From Glandiceps talaboti (taxonomy: Eukaryota > Hemichordata > Enteropneusta > Spengelidae): DNA of 64,000 bases. Under the pieces are notes generated by a model. It saw nothing but the letters and a program-made list of their open reading frames with translations. It was not told the origin of the DNA and made no database searches. Below are positions 44,773-56,495 of the stretch, in pieces (the first letter of the stretch is position 1; every line of letters starts with the position of its first letter). The stretch spans positions 24,458,675 to 24,522,674 of the forward strand of contig NC_135560.1 in the NCBI RefSeq assembly GCF_964340395.1. The letters are read 5' to 3'. Made by a program: the position numbers and the translations under genes.

Positions 44773-47377
44773 CTAAAACTAGTTCAGAAACAGTTAAAAC
44801 TTCTAAACCAGTTAACTGGATAAAACTAGTTTAAACCCTGTTCAAACTGGATAAAACTAGTTTAAACCCTGTTCAAACTGGATAAAACTAGTTTAAACCC
44901 TGTTCAAACTGGATAAAACTAGTTTAAACCCTGTTCAAACTGGATAAAACTAGTTTAAACCCTGTTCAAACTGGATAAAACTACTTAAAGTTTTGTATTC
45001 TTACAATGTTCAAAATCATGATGTAACATTCAGTGAATATGCTGTGAACATATTGCCACTCACAAATTTTAGTATAAAGATAGATTTTCACATTTTAGCC
45101 CCACTTTATTTTGGCGGCTAAAACGTTTTGACAAGAGTGAAATTATAGTTACATCACCTTGTGAATAAATCTGCCTTTATTACTTATTTTACCAGTGAAA
45201 GGAATTCTGTTTTTAAGTTGATTTACATTCAATTTGGTTGAAACACTGCTTTAGCTAACTAAGCTAAACTTCTCTTAAGAGACAAAATAGATACATTAAC
45301 AGTATATACCACATATACAACATATATATCTATGGAATTAATAATGTTATCTAACATTTATTACAAAAGTATAGGTGCCATATTATGTATTCTTGTATGT
45401 GTTTGGGTTTGTTTTTTTTACATTCTTTGTATCCATGAATTATGGATTAACAGTGTTCGCTAGAAATCCAGTGTCTTGGCTAGTCAAATTTTAATGTTTT
45501 GTTGATATATATTTAACATGATACTTCCAAAGTCGGTTTCTGATTATATATCCAAGGGATGCTAGATATTATTCCAATCTCTGCCTAATAGAGATCAATG
45601 TTCCTGACAACCAAAATTCTTAAATCTTTCAAAATTTTGGGAAATGAAAGCTTAGCGCTTGTGCCTGGTCCTTGTGAAATAAATAAAAGAAAGTTTGGGG
45701 TTCACCATCTTTTTTTTAAGGAATTTGGCAATCTGTTTTCACATGAAGTTTACAGAATATGTGGTGGCAGCCATATTGGATTTGGAAATAGCTTGATTTT
45801 GATATGATGTTGGCCTCTATGTCATTAATGTGTATGGTGACTTGATTTTTCCCCCCTTGAGAATGTATACTAAAGATATCTTTACAATTAATTTTGACTA
45901 AAATAGTTACAACTCCCCACACGATATACGTCATAATGACAGTTTAATGCCATGTACATTATAGAACTCATGAAAAACACTGATACATTTGCTTGAATGA
46001 AGTGATGTATGAGAAGACTTCACACAAAGACAAATTAGGTAAAGACAACAAATACAACAGCAGGTGCCGTTGATGTAGGTTGATGTGATGCTTTTATCAG
46101 TTTGATTATATCTGTGGAAGATAGTGACATTGTAAAGTAAAGTGTGAGCCGTTCTTGGACTACCGAAGTCTTCACTAATTGTCTTTTAGCACTGAAAGCG
46201 TCTTCCCGAAGCACTGAAGTTCATTTCTATGTACAAGTGACAGAATTGACATTACTAGTAACAGTGTACACTTTCAGGAGTAACATGATTTCCAGTTGAC
46301 ACATACTCAGTGCCAGCAGATGAATGTTGAATTTAACAGTAACACTAACAGTTGCTCCTAATTCTTATGATAACAGTCATTTGATACAGAATCCTGTAGT
46401 GTTTATGCTTTGACAAGTTACCAACACTAATTACAGTGTATGTCTTTGCATGAACCTTGTTTCATTCCTGGTTGCCATTAGCTAGCAAACATATCAGTAT
46501 TATTTCATGAGTTGTACCATGTACATGTATTCCACTTGTAAATCAATGAACACTTGTACCATCTGTCATTGCAAAACAAGTAAATCAACACAGAATACTT
46601 TTTGAACACTAACTCTAAATCTAGTACAAATGTAACTACTTAGAAAAATGTACACAGTTACATTATATCATGTTGTATGCCATAATTATATCAATGAACA
46701 GTCGTACAAAGTTACTAAATGCTTTGAAAAATACACTTACAAAATCCAGACTTACTGTTCATATACCCAACAAGTAAACCAATCCACAACACTCATGAAC
46801 ACTAACTTAATTTTATAAGATGGGTTCACATTGATGAAGTGGTAAAGGGAAGTAAATTCCTGTCTGGTCTTGACTACTTCAAATCATGTATTTAGGGAGA
46901 TTCTCTGTTTACAGACATATAAGTGAAGATATTAAATTCCTTAGCCAGTGGCTGCTTTCTTGTCATGATCACAAATGAATACTCGCACATATTCTCAATA
47001 TTGTGACTCTTGAGAAAAAACAACATCACTATAATGTAGGCAAACTTCTGTGTATGCCTCACCAGACCAGGTTATTTTTGACTGGAACTCGTTCAGAAGC
47101 CAAAAATGAATAGAGATATAGACACAGTCTGAATTGCATCTCGTCAGAGAGATAAAAACATTAGAGTTGATCTGCCAAAGTTCTCTGTATGCCTCAACAA
47201 CCTGTTGCTGTGCTGGGATGCATTTGCTCAGAAACCATAAATTAATAGTCATCCAAACTAAACCTCAGTTATGACTCTTATTGAGAGATAACCAAACTTC
47301 AAAAATGGTGAGCTACACTTATAAGCCCAACATCATACTTGGCCAGTCATGAACTTTCTGGAAGGGAGACAACACAT
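43993..47377. other. Non-coding stretch after the last recognised NCBP1 exon
   Basis: The GTAAGT donor at 43993 predicts a further NCBP1 exon, but none is recognised in any frame. The stretch holds (CA)n at 44711-44770, a 31-bp minisatellite at 44815-44985 and otherwise unremarkable AT-rich sequence. Around 46990-47290 two diverged half-copies share TCTGTGTATGCCTCA/TCTCTGTATGCCTCA and (C/T)GTTCAGAAGCC-like blocks, an old tandem duplication. Confidence 0.5.
44815..44985. repeat. 31-bp minisatellite, 5-6 copies
   Basis: Units of CTGGATAAAACTAGTTTAAA plus CCCTGTTCAAA, nearly identical to one another. Confidence 0.95.
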
Positions 47378-48860
47378 ATCTTCTAGACTACATTGCACCT
47401 AGACTAGAATTACCTTTACTGTGCTTGGGTTCTAGACTAGAATCACCTTTACTGTGCTTGGGTTCTAGACTAGAATCACCTTTACTGTGCTTGGGTTCTA
47501 GACTAGAATCACCTTTACTGTGCTTCGGTCCTAGACTAGAATCACCTTTACTATGCTTGGGTTCTAGACTAGAATCACCTTTACTGTGCTTGGGTTCTAG
47601 ACTAGAATCACCTTTACTATGCTTGGGTTCTAGACTAGAATCACGTTTACTGTGCTTGGGTTCTAGACTAGAATCACCATTACTGTGCTTGGGTTCTAGA
47701 CTAGAATCACCTTTACTGTGCTTGGGTTCTATACTTGAATCACCTTTACTGTGCTTGGGTTCTAGACTAGAATCACCTTTACTGTGCTTGGGTTCTAGAC
47801 TAGAATCACCTTTACTGTGCTTGGGTTCTAGACTAGAATCACCTTTACTGTGCTTGGGTTCTAGACTAGAATCACCTTTACTATGCTTGGGTTCTATACT
47901 AGAATCACCTTTACTGTGCTTGGGTTCTAGACTAGAATCACCTTAACTGTGCTTGGGTTCTAGACTAGAATCACCTTTACTGTGCTTGGGTTCTATACTA
48001 GAATCACCTTTACTGTGCTTGGGTTCTAGACTAGAATCACCTTTACTGTGCTTGGGTTCTAGACTAGAATCACCTTTACTGTGCTTGGGTTCTAGACTAG
48101 AATCACCTTTACTATGCTTGGGTTCTATACTAGAATCACCTTTACTGTGCTTGGGTTCTAGACTAGAATCACCTTTACTGTGCTTGGGTTCTAGACTAGA
48201 ATCACCTTTACTGTGCTTGGGTTCTATACTAGAATCACCTTTACTGTGCTTGGGTTCTATACTAGAATCACCTTTACTGTGCTTGGGTTCTAGACTAGAA
48301 TCACCTTTACTATGCTTGGGTTCTAGACTAGAATCACCTTTACTGTGCTTGGGTTCTATACTAGAATCACCTTTACTGTGCTTGGGTTCTAGACTAGAAT
48401 CACCTTTACTGTGCTTGGGTTCTAGACTAGAATCACCTTTACTGTGCTTGGGTCCTAGACTAGAATCACCTTTACTGTGCTTGGGTTCTATACTAGAATC
48501 ACCTTTACTATGCTTGGGTTCTATACTAGAATCACCTTTACTATGCTTGGGTTCTAGACTAGAATCACCTTTACTGTGCTTGGGTTCTAGACTAGAATCA
48601 CCTTTACTGTGCTTGGGTTCTAGACTAGAATCACCTTTACTGTGCTTGGGTTCTAGACTAGAATCACCTTTACTGTGCTTGGGTTCTAGACTAGAATCAC
48701 CTTTACTATGCTTGGGTTCTAGACTAGAATCACCTTTACTGTGCTTGGGTTCTAGACTAGAATCACCTTTACTATGCTTGGGTTCTAGACTAGAATCACC
48801 TTTACTATGCTTGGGTTCTAGACTAGAATCACCTTTACTGTGCTTGGGTTCTAGAATGTA
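47378..48860. repeat. 33-bp minisatellite, about 44 copies
   Basis: Each unit contains the 13-base palindrome TTCTAGACTAGAA followed by TCACCTTTACTGTGCTTGGG. Variants (ATACTAGAA, CTATGC, GGTCC) are scattered through the array. Because 33 is a multiple of three the plus strand stays open for 173 and then 303 codons (repeat SRLESPLLCLG), broken once by TTTACT to TTAACT at ~47945. I treat these frames as satellite translations: no start context, no family match and no exon structure. Confidence 0.95.
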
Positions 48861-49189
48861 CTAACCACACAAGAACTAGAAACTAAATTGTAGAAAATGT
48901 ACAGTTGTGCAGTTGTCAGCATTTGCCAGTAGTAGGGCAAAATCACAAACAATATTAGTGATGTGGTTAAACATGGTAAAGTGAAACAGTAAAAGTGAAA
49001 TCAGATAGAAAATAGACTGTGTTAATCCAGTCCAATGAAACACTGATAAAATGTCAAACATAGAATGTAATGTTTAATAATAAACAGTACATTTTTATAT
49101 ATTGTGCCTTCTACAATAGATGTTGTAATTATTATGCTGTACATTATTACTGCTAACACACACCTACAGTGGCACAGTGGCCCTATACA

Positions 49190-49411
49190 ATCCATTGCAG
49201 CCTCTATTAGCAAATAGGATTAAAGCATTCACATTGCAGCCTCTATCCTACCAGGTCCCCAATTATACAGGTGGGTTGACTGAGGCACAATCATTTTTTA
49301 AAACTTGCTCCAGGACTTTAGCCATTCGGAAGCAAACAGCAGCGGCAAGACTCAAACCTGCAACATGCAGATTTAAAGTGGTCGCCATAACCATTGGACC
49401 ATCATGACGCC
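49190..49411 (-). mobile_element. tRNA-derived SINE
   Basis: Read on the minus strand from 49411, the sequence begins GGCGTCATGATGGTCCAATG. Box A TGGTCCAATGG is at 49401-49391 and box B GGTTTGAGTCT at 49358-49348, spaced as in a tRNA gene. After the tRNA-like head comes a body with CAACCCACCTGTATAATTGG and GACCTGGTAGGATAGAGG, related to the fragment at 2215-2375. This body resembles conserved central domains of widespread invertebrate SINEs, which I could not verify. Confidence 0.8.
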
Positions 49412-49689
49412 ACAATGTGCTCATCTTGTACAATGAAACACTATAGTGAGATTATTTACAATGTGGCATGTGCTACTCCTAACTAATGTAAGAATGGATT
49501 AGGGATAATGTATTTACTGTCATATTTACTATCCTAAGATTATGGGCTAAGCCAGTATTATAAATGATGTTACTTTGAATAAATCAATGACATGTGATAA
49601 AGTTGTAGTAAACTTTGATTCATAAGGATTTAATTGAACTCAGAGACTTGAATTCAGGACCAAGTAAGAATCAGACATGAATGCCCATA

Positions 49690-51572
49690 GTGTGAGTGCC
49701 AAGATAGTATATATACTGCTATTGCAGTGAGAGTGTCAAGATAGTATATATACTACTATTGCAGTGAGAGTGCCAAGATAGTATATATACTGCTATTGCA
49801 GTGAGAGTGCCAAGATAGTATATATACTGCTATTGCAGTGAGAGTGCCAAGAGAGTATATATACTGCTATTGCAGTGAGAGTGCCAAGAGAGTATATATA
49901 CTGCTATTGCAGTGAGAGTGCCAAGAGAGTATATGTACTGCTATTGCAGTGAGTGTTAAGATAGTATATATACTGCTATTGCAGTGAGTGTTAAGATAGT
50001 ATATATACTGCTATTGCAGTGAGTGTCGAGATAGTATATATACTGCTATTGCAGTGCGAGTGCCAAGATAGTATATATACTGCTATTGCAGTGAGAGTGC
50101 CAAGATAGTATATATACTGCTATTGCAGTGCGAGTGCCAAGATAGTATATATACTGCTATTACAATGAGAGTGTCAAGATAGTATATATACTACTATTGC
50201 AATGAGAGTGCCAAGAGAGTATATATACTGCTATTGCAGTGAGTGTTAAGATAGTATATATACTGCTATTGCAGTGAGTGTTAAGATAGTATATATACTG
50301 CTATTGCAGTGAGTGTTAAGATAGTATATATACTGCTATTGCAGTGAGAGTGTCAAGATACTGCTATTGCAGTGAGTGTTAAGATAGTATATATACTGCT
50401 ATTGCAGTGAGTGTTAAGATAGTATATATACTGCTATTGCAGTGAGTGTTAAGATAGTATATATACTGCTATTGCAGTGAGTGTTAAGATAGTATATATA
50501 CTGCTATTGCAGTGAGTGCCAAGATAGTATATATACTGCTATTGCAATGAGAGTGTCAAGATAGTATATATACTACTATTGCAATGAGAGTGCCAAGATA
50601 GTATATATACTGCTATTGCAGTGAGTGTTAAGATAGTATATATACTGCTATTGCAGTGAGTGTTAAGATAGTATATATACTGCTATTGCAATGAGAGTGC
50701 CAAGAGAGTATATATACTGCTATTGCAGTGAGTGTTAAGATAGTATATATACTGCTATTGCAGTGAGTGTTAAGATAGTATATATACTGCTATTGCAGTG
50801 AGTGTTAAGATAGTATATATACTGCTATTGCAGTGAGAGTGTCAAGATAGTATATATACTGCTATTGCAGTGAGTGTTAAGATAGTATATATACTGCTAT
50901 TGTAGTGAGAGTGCCAAGATAGTATATATACTACTATTGCAGTGAGAGTGCCAAGATAGTATATATACTGCTATTGCAGTGAGAGTGCCAAGAGAGTATA
51001 TATACTGCTATTGCAGTGAGAGTGTCGACATAGTATATATACTGCTATTGCAGTGAGAGTGTCAAGATAGTATATATACTGCTATTGCAGTGAGAGTGTC
51101 AAGATAGTATATATACTGCTATTGCAGTGAGAGTGCCAAGATAGTATATATACTGCTATTGCAGTGAGAGTGCCAAGATAGTATATATACTGCTATTGCA
51201 GTGAGAGTGTCAAGATAGTATATATACTGCTATTGCAGTGAGAGTGTCAAGATAGTATATATACTGCTATTGCAGTGAGAGTGTCGAGATAGTATATATA
51301 CTGCTATTGCAGTGAGAGTGCCAAGATAGTATATATACTGCTATTGCAGTGAGTGTCGAGATAGTATATATACTGCTATTGCAGTGAGAGTGTCAAGATA
51401 GTATATATACTGCTATTGCAGTGAGAGTGTCAAGATAGTATATATACTGCTATTGCAGTGAGAGTGTCAAGATAGTATATATACTGCTATTGCAGTGAGA
51501 GTGTCAAGATATACTGCTATTGTAGTGAGAGTGTCAAGATAGTATATATACTACTATTGCAGTGCGAGTGCC
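49690..51572. repeat. 35-37-bp minisatellite with internal palindrome, ~50 copies
   Basis: Units alternate between a 37-bp form (GTGAGAGTG(C/T)CAAGATAGTA) and a 35-bp form (GTGAGTGTTAAGATAGTA), each followed by TATATACTGCTATTGCA. AGTATATATACT is a perfect 12-base palindrome in almost every unit. Blocks of the two forms are interleaved, implying repeated local block duplication. Nothing coding. Confidence 0.95.
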
Positions 51573-54420
51573 AGTTATCTAATACAATTTTCCACAAAGT
51601 GATAGGTGATATTACAAAAAGGTTTTCATCCCTGTGTTATCTTATACAATTTTCCACAAAGAAGTGATAGGTGATATTACAAAAAGGTTTTCATCACTGT
51701 GTTATCTTATACAAATTTCCACAAAGTGATAGGTGATATTACAAAAGGTTTCCATCACTGTGTTATCTTATACAATTTTCCACAAAGTGATAGGTGATAT
51801 TACAAAAGGTTTCCATCACTGTGTTATGTTATACAAATTTCCACAAAGTGATAGGTGATATTACAAAAGGTTTCCATCACTGTGTTATCTTATACAATTT
51901 TCCACAAAGTGATAGGTGATATTACAAAAGGTTTTCATCACTGTGTTATCTTATACAATTTTCCACAAAGTGATAGGTGATATTACAAAAGGTTTCCATC
52001 ACTGTGTTATCTTATACAAATTTCCACAAAGTGATAGGTGATATTACAAAAGGTTTCCATCACTGTGTTATCTTATACAAATTTCCACAAAGTGATAGGT
52101 GATATTACAAAAAGGTTTTCATCACTGTGTTATCTTATACAAATTTCCACAAAGTGATAGGTGATATTACAATAGGTTTTCATCACTGTGTTATCTTATA
52201 CAAATTTCCACAAAGTGATAGGTGATATTACAAAAGGTTTCCATCACTGTGTTATCTTATACAATTTTCCACAAAGTGATAGGTGATATTACAAAAGGTT
52301 TCCATCACTGTGTTATCTTATACAATTTTCCACAAAGTGATAGGTGATATTACAAAAGGTTTTCATCACTGTGTTATCTTATACAAATTTCCACAAAGTG
52401 ATAGGTGATATTACAAAAAGGTTTCCATCACTGTGTTATCTTATACAAATTTCCACAAAGTGATAGGTGATATTACAAAAGGTTTCCATCACTGTGTTAT
52501 CTTATACAATTTTCCACAAAGTGATAGGTGATATTACAAAAGGTTTCCATCACTGTGTTATCTTATACAAATTTCCACAAAGTGATAGGTGATATTACAA
52601 AAGGTTTCCATCACTGTGTTATCTTATACAATTTTCCACAAAGTGATAGGTGATATTACAAAAGGTTTCCATCACTGTGTTATCTTATACAAATTTCCAC
52701 AAAGTGATAGGTGATATTACAAAAGGTTTCCATCACTGTGTTATCTTATACAAATTTCCACAAAGTGATAGGTGATATTACAAAAGGTTTCCATCACTGT
52801 GTTATCTTATACAAATTTCCACAAAGTGATAGGTGATATTACAAAAGGTTTCCATCACTGTGTTATCTTATACAAATTTCCACAAAGTGATAGGTGATAT
52901 TACAAAAGGTTTCCATCACTGTGTTATCTTATACAAATTTCCACAAAGTGATAGGTGATATTACAAAAGGTTTCCATCACTGTGTTATCTTATACAATTT
53001 TCCACAAAGTGATAGGTGATATTACAAAAGGTTTTCATCACTGTGTTATCTTATACAAATTTCCACAAAGTGATAGGTGATATTACAAAAGGTTTTCATC
53101 ACTGTGTTATCTTATACAAATTTCCACAAAGTGATAGGTGATATTACAAAAAGGTTTCCATCACTGTGTTATCTTATACAAATTTCCACAAAGTGATAGG
53201 TGATATTACAAAAGGTTTCCATCACTGTGTTATCTTATACAATTTTCCACAAAGTGATAGGTGATATTACAAAAGGTTTCCATCACTGTGTTATCTTATA
53301 CAAATTTCCACAAAGTGATAGGTGATATTACAAAAGGTTTCCATCACTGTGTTATCTTATACAAATTTCCACAAAGTGATAGGTGATATTACAAAAGGTT
53401 TCCATCACTGTGTTATCTTATACAAATTTCCACAAAGTGATAGGTGATATTACAAAAGGTTTCCATCACTGTGTTATCTTATACAAATTTCCACAAAGTG
53501 ATAGGTGATATTACAAAAGGTTTCCATCACTGTGTTATCTTATACAAATTTCCACAAAGTGATAGGTGATATTACAAAAGGTTTCCATCACTGTGTTATC
53601 TTATACAATTTTCCACAAAGTGATAGGTGATATTACAAAAGGTTTTCATCACTGTGTTATCTTATACAAATTTCCACAAAGTGATAGGTGATATTACAAA
53701 AGGTTTTCATCACTGTGTTATCTTATACAAATTTCCACAAAGTGATAGGTGATATTACAAAAAGGTTTCCATCACTGTGTTATCTTATACAAATTTCCAC
53801 AAAGTGATAGGTGATATTACAAAAGGTTTCCATCACTGTGTTATCTTATACAATTTTCCACAAAGTGATAGGTGATATTACAAAAGGTTTCCATCACTGT
53901 GTTATCTTATACAAATTTCCACAAAGTGATAGGTGATATTACAAAAGGTTTCCATCACTGTGTTATCTTATACAAATTTCCACAAAGTGATAGGTGATAT
54001 TACAAAAGGTTTCCATCACTGTGTTATCTTATACAAATTTCCACAAAGTGATAGGTGATATTACAAAAGGTTTCCATCACTGTGTTATCTTATACAAATT
54101 TCCACAAAGTGATAGGTGATATTACAAAAGGTTTCCATCACTGTGTTATCTTATACAAATTTCCACAAAGTGATAGGTGATATTACAAAAAGGTTTTCAT
54201 CACTGTGTTATCTTATACAAATTTCCACAAAGTGATAGGTGATATTACAAAAGGTTTTCATCCCTGTGTTATCTTATACAATTTTCCACAAAGTGATAGG
54301 TGATATTACAAAAGGTTTCCATCACTGTGTTACCTTATACAATTTTCCACAAAGTGATAGGTGATATTACAAAAGGTTTTCATCACTGTGTTATCTTATA
54401 CAATTTTCCACAAAGTAACA
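51573..54420. repeat. 61-bp minisatellite, about 46 copies, with higher-order structure
   Basis: Units carry GTGATAGGTGATATTACAAA, AGGTTTCCATCACTGTG and TTATCTTATACAAATTTCCA with three common variant sites. The array abuts the preceding 37-bp array without a gap. Variant order repeats over ten monomers (~611 bp) between 52991-53601 and 53602-54151. Confidence 0.95.
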
Positions 54421-54789
54421 AAAAATTAAGGGTACCTTTAATGTCCATCATCTGACTATGGTTACAACCTTCCACCTATTTACACGAGTCAACTGTCTGG
54501 TGACTCCACTACGAGGTCACCTTACCAAACGGCATAACATTATGCTGATCAGTGATTCAGACAAAAGCTACATAATATCTTCAAAACTATATTCCAAAAA
54601 GGTAACTTTATCACAGTTACTATGTTGCTTATGTTGACTAATTCTTTTGGAAATGGCATGCTACTACCAATTATAAACGAACCTCACTAATAACATGAAG
54701 ATTAACTAATAATTTGGAAGAAAACTACTAAACCTTATTCGAAGGAATAAACATACATTTTCAAAGAAAATAGTCTTCTCCAGTGATAC
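54421..54789. other. Unique sequence between minisatellites
   Basis: Short AT-rich spacer; no exon, repeat or RNA gene recognised. Confidence 0.5.
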
Positions 54790-55862
54790 CAAATACAATG
54801 CAGGGTCTGTCAACTTCTGTGATACCAATACAGTGCAGGGTCTGTTAACTTCTGTGATACCAATACAGTGCAGGGTCTGTAAACTTCTCTGTGATACCAA
54901 TACAGTGCAGGGTCTGTCAACTTCTGTGATACCAATACAGTGCAGGGTCTGTCAACTTCTGTGACGCCAATACAGTGCAGGGTCTGTCAACTTCTGTGAC
55001 GCCAATACAGTGCAGGGTCTGTCAACTTCTGTGATACCAATACAGTGCAGGGTCTGTCAACTTCTGTGATACCAATACAGTGCAGGGTCTGTCAACTTCT
55101 GTGATACCAATACAGTGCAGGGTCTGTTAACTTCTGTGATACCAATACAGTGCAGGGTCTGTCAACTTCTGTGATACCAATACAGTGCAGGGTCTGTCAA
55201 CTTCTGTGACGCCAATACAGTGCAGGGTGTGTAAACTTCTGTGATACCAATACAATGCAGGGCCTGTCAACTTCTGTGATACCAATACAGTGCAGGGTCT
55301 GTCAACTTCTGTGATACCAATACAGTGCAGGGTCTGTCAACTTCTGTGACGCCAATACAGTGCAGGGTCTGTCAACTTCTGTGATACCAATACAGTGCAG
55401 GGTCTGTCAACTTCTGTGATACCAATACAGTGCAGGGTCTGTAAACTTCTGTGATACCAATACAGTGCAGGGTCTGTAAACTTCTGTGATACCAATACAG
55501 TGCAGGGTCTGTAAACTTCTGTGATACCAATACAGTGCAGGGTCTGTAAACTTCGGTGATACCAATACAGTGCAGGGTCTGTAAACTTCTGTGACGCCAA
55601 TACAGTGCAGGGTCTGTCAACTGCTGTGATACCAAATACAATGCAGGGTCTGTCAACTTCTGTGACGCCAATACAGTGCAGGGTCTGTCAACTTCTGTGA
55701 TACCAATACAATGCAGGGTCTGTCAACTTCTGTGATACCAATACAGTGCAGGGTCTGTCAACTTCTGTGACGCCAATACAGTGCAGGGTCTGTAAACTTC
55801 TGTGATACCAATACAATGCAGGGTCTGTCAACTTCTGTGATACCAATACAGTGCAGGGTCAG
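54790..55862. repeat. 35-bp minisatellite, about 30 copies, at the 3' end of GPCR gene 1
   Basis: Units of CTTCTGTGATACCAATACAG plus TGCAGGGTCTGTCAA; GACGCC replaces GATACC in some. It ends 13 bp from the GPCR stop codon (on the minus strand it starts right after it), so it would form the receptor mRNA's 3' UTR. Confidence 0.95.
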
Positions 55863-55875
55863 TCATGTCTTGTGT

Positions 55876-56339
55876 TCAGGCATTGCTATGATTCTCAGAG
55901 TCCATAGAATTAGTCTCTTTGCATACCAGTAGATTCTTCACTGTCTGTTTTAGTGTTTTGCTGTAGGTAATATAAAGTAGTGGATACACTGCACAACCAA
56001 GGTAGGCCAAAGGTAGTGCTAGCCACTCCATTATCAAGATTATTTTCACGCTCTCAGCTGAAAAAATAAAGATAGTTTATAAATTATACTAAAATTAATT
56101 GTAGCAATTTGCTGCAGGATCTCTGGAAATGGAAATCAGCTGGCTTGGAAGATGAGGGAACTACTGGTAAACCTAGATATTTTCACCACATAAAAATTTG
56201 TTTTCTTTCAGTCTTCAGCTAGTTCTTACTAATTACCAGACTGATACATTGTGTTCATGTACAAGAAGGCATGTTAGTCGCTACTTATGTTTAGCACAAC
56301 TGAACTGATAAGGTTCAGTAGTGCTATAGCCATGGCAAA

Positions 56340-56406
<67 letters not shown>

Positions 56407-56411
56407 CATGC

Positions 56412-56495
<84 letters not shown>

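Noticed and set aside
47425-48864. 173- and 303-codon frames as a repetitive protein gene
   Set aside because: They consist only of the 33-bp minisatellite, with no unique N- or C-terminus, splice sites or homology.
49348-49401. A functional tRNA gene
   Set aside because: Boxes A and B are present, but the flanking arms do not pair as a tRNA acceptor stem and a SINE body follows.
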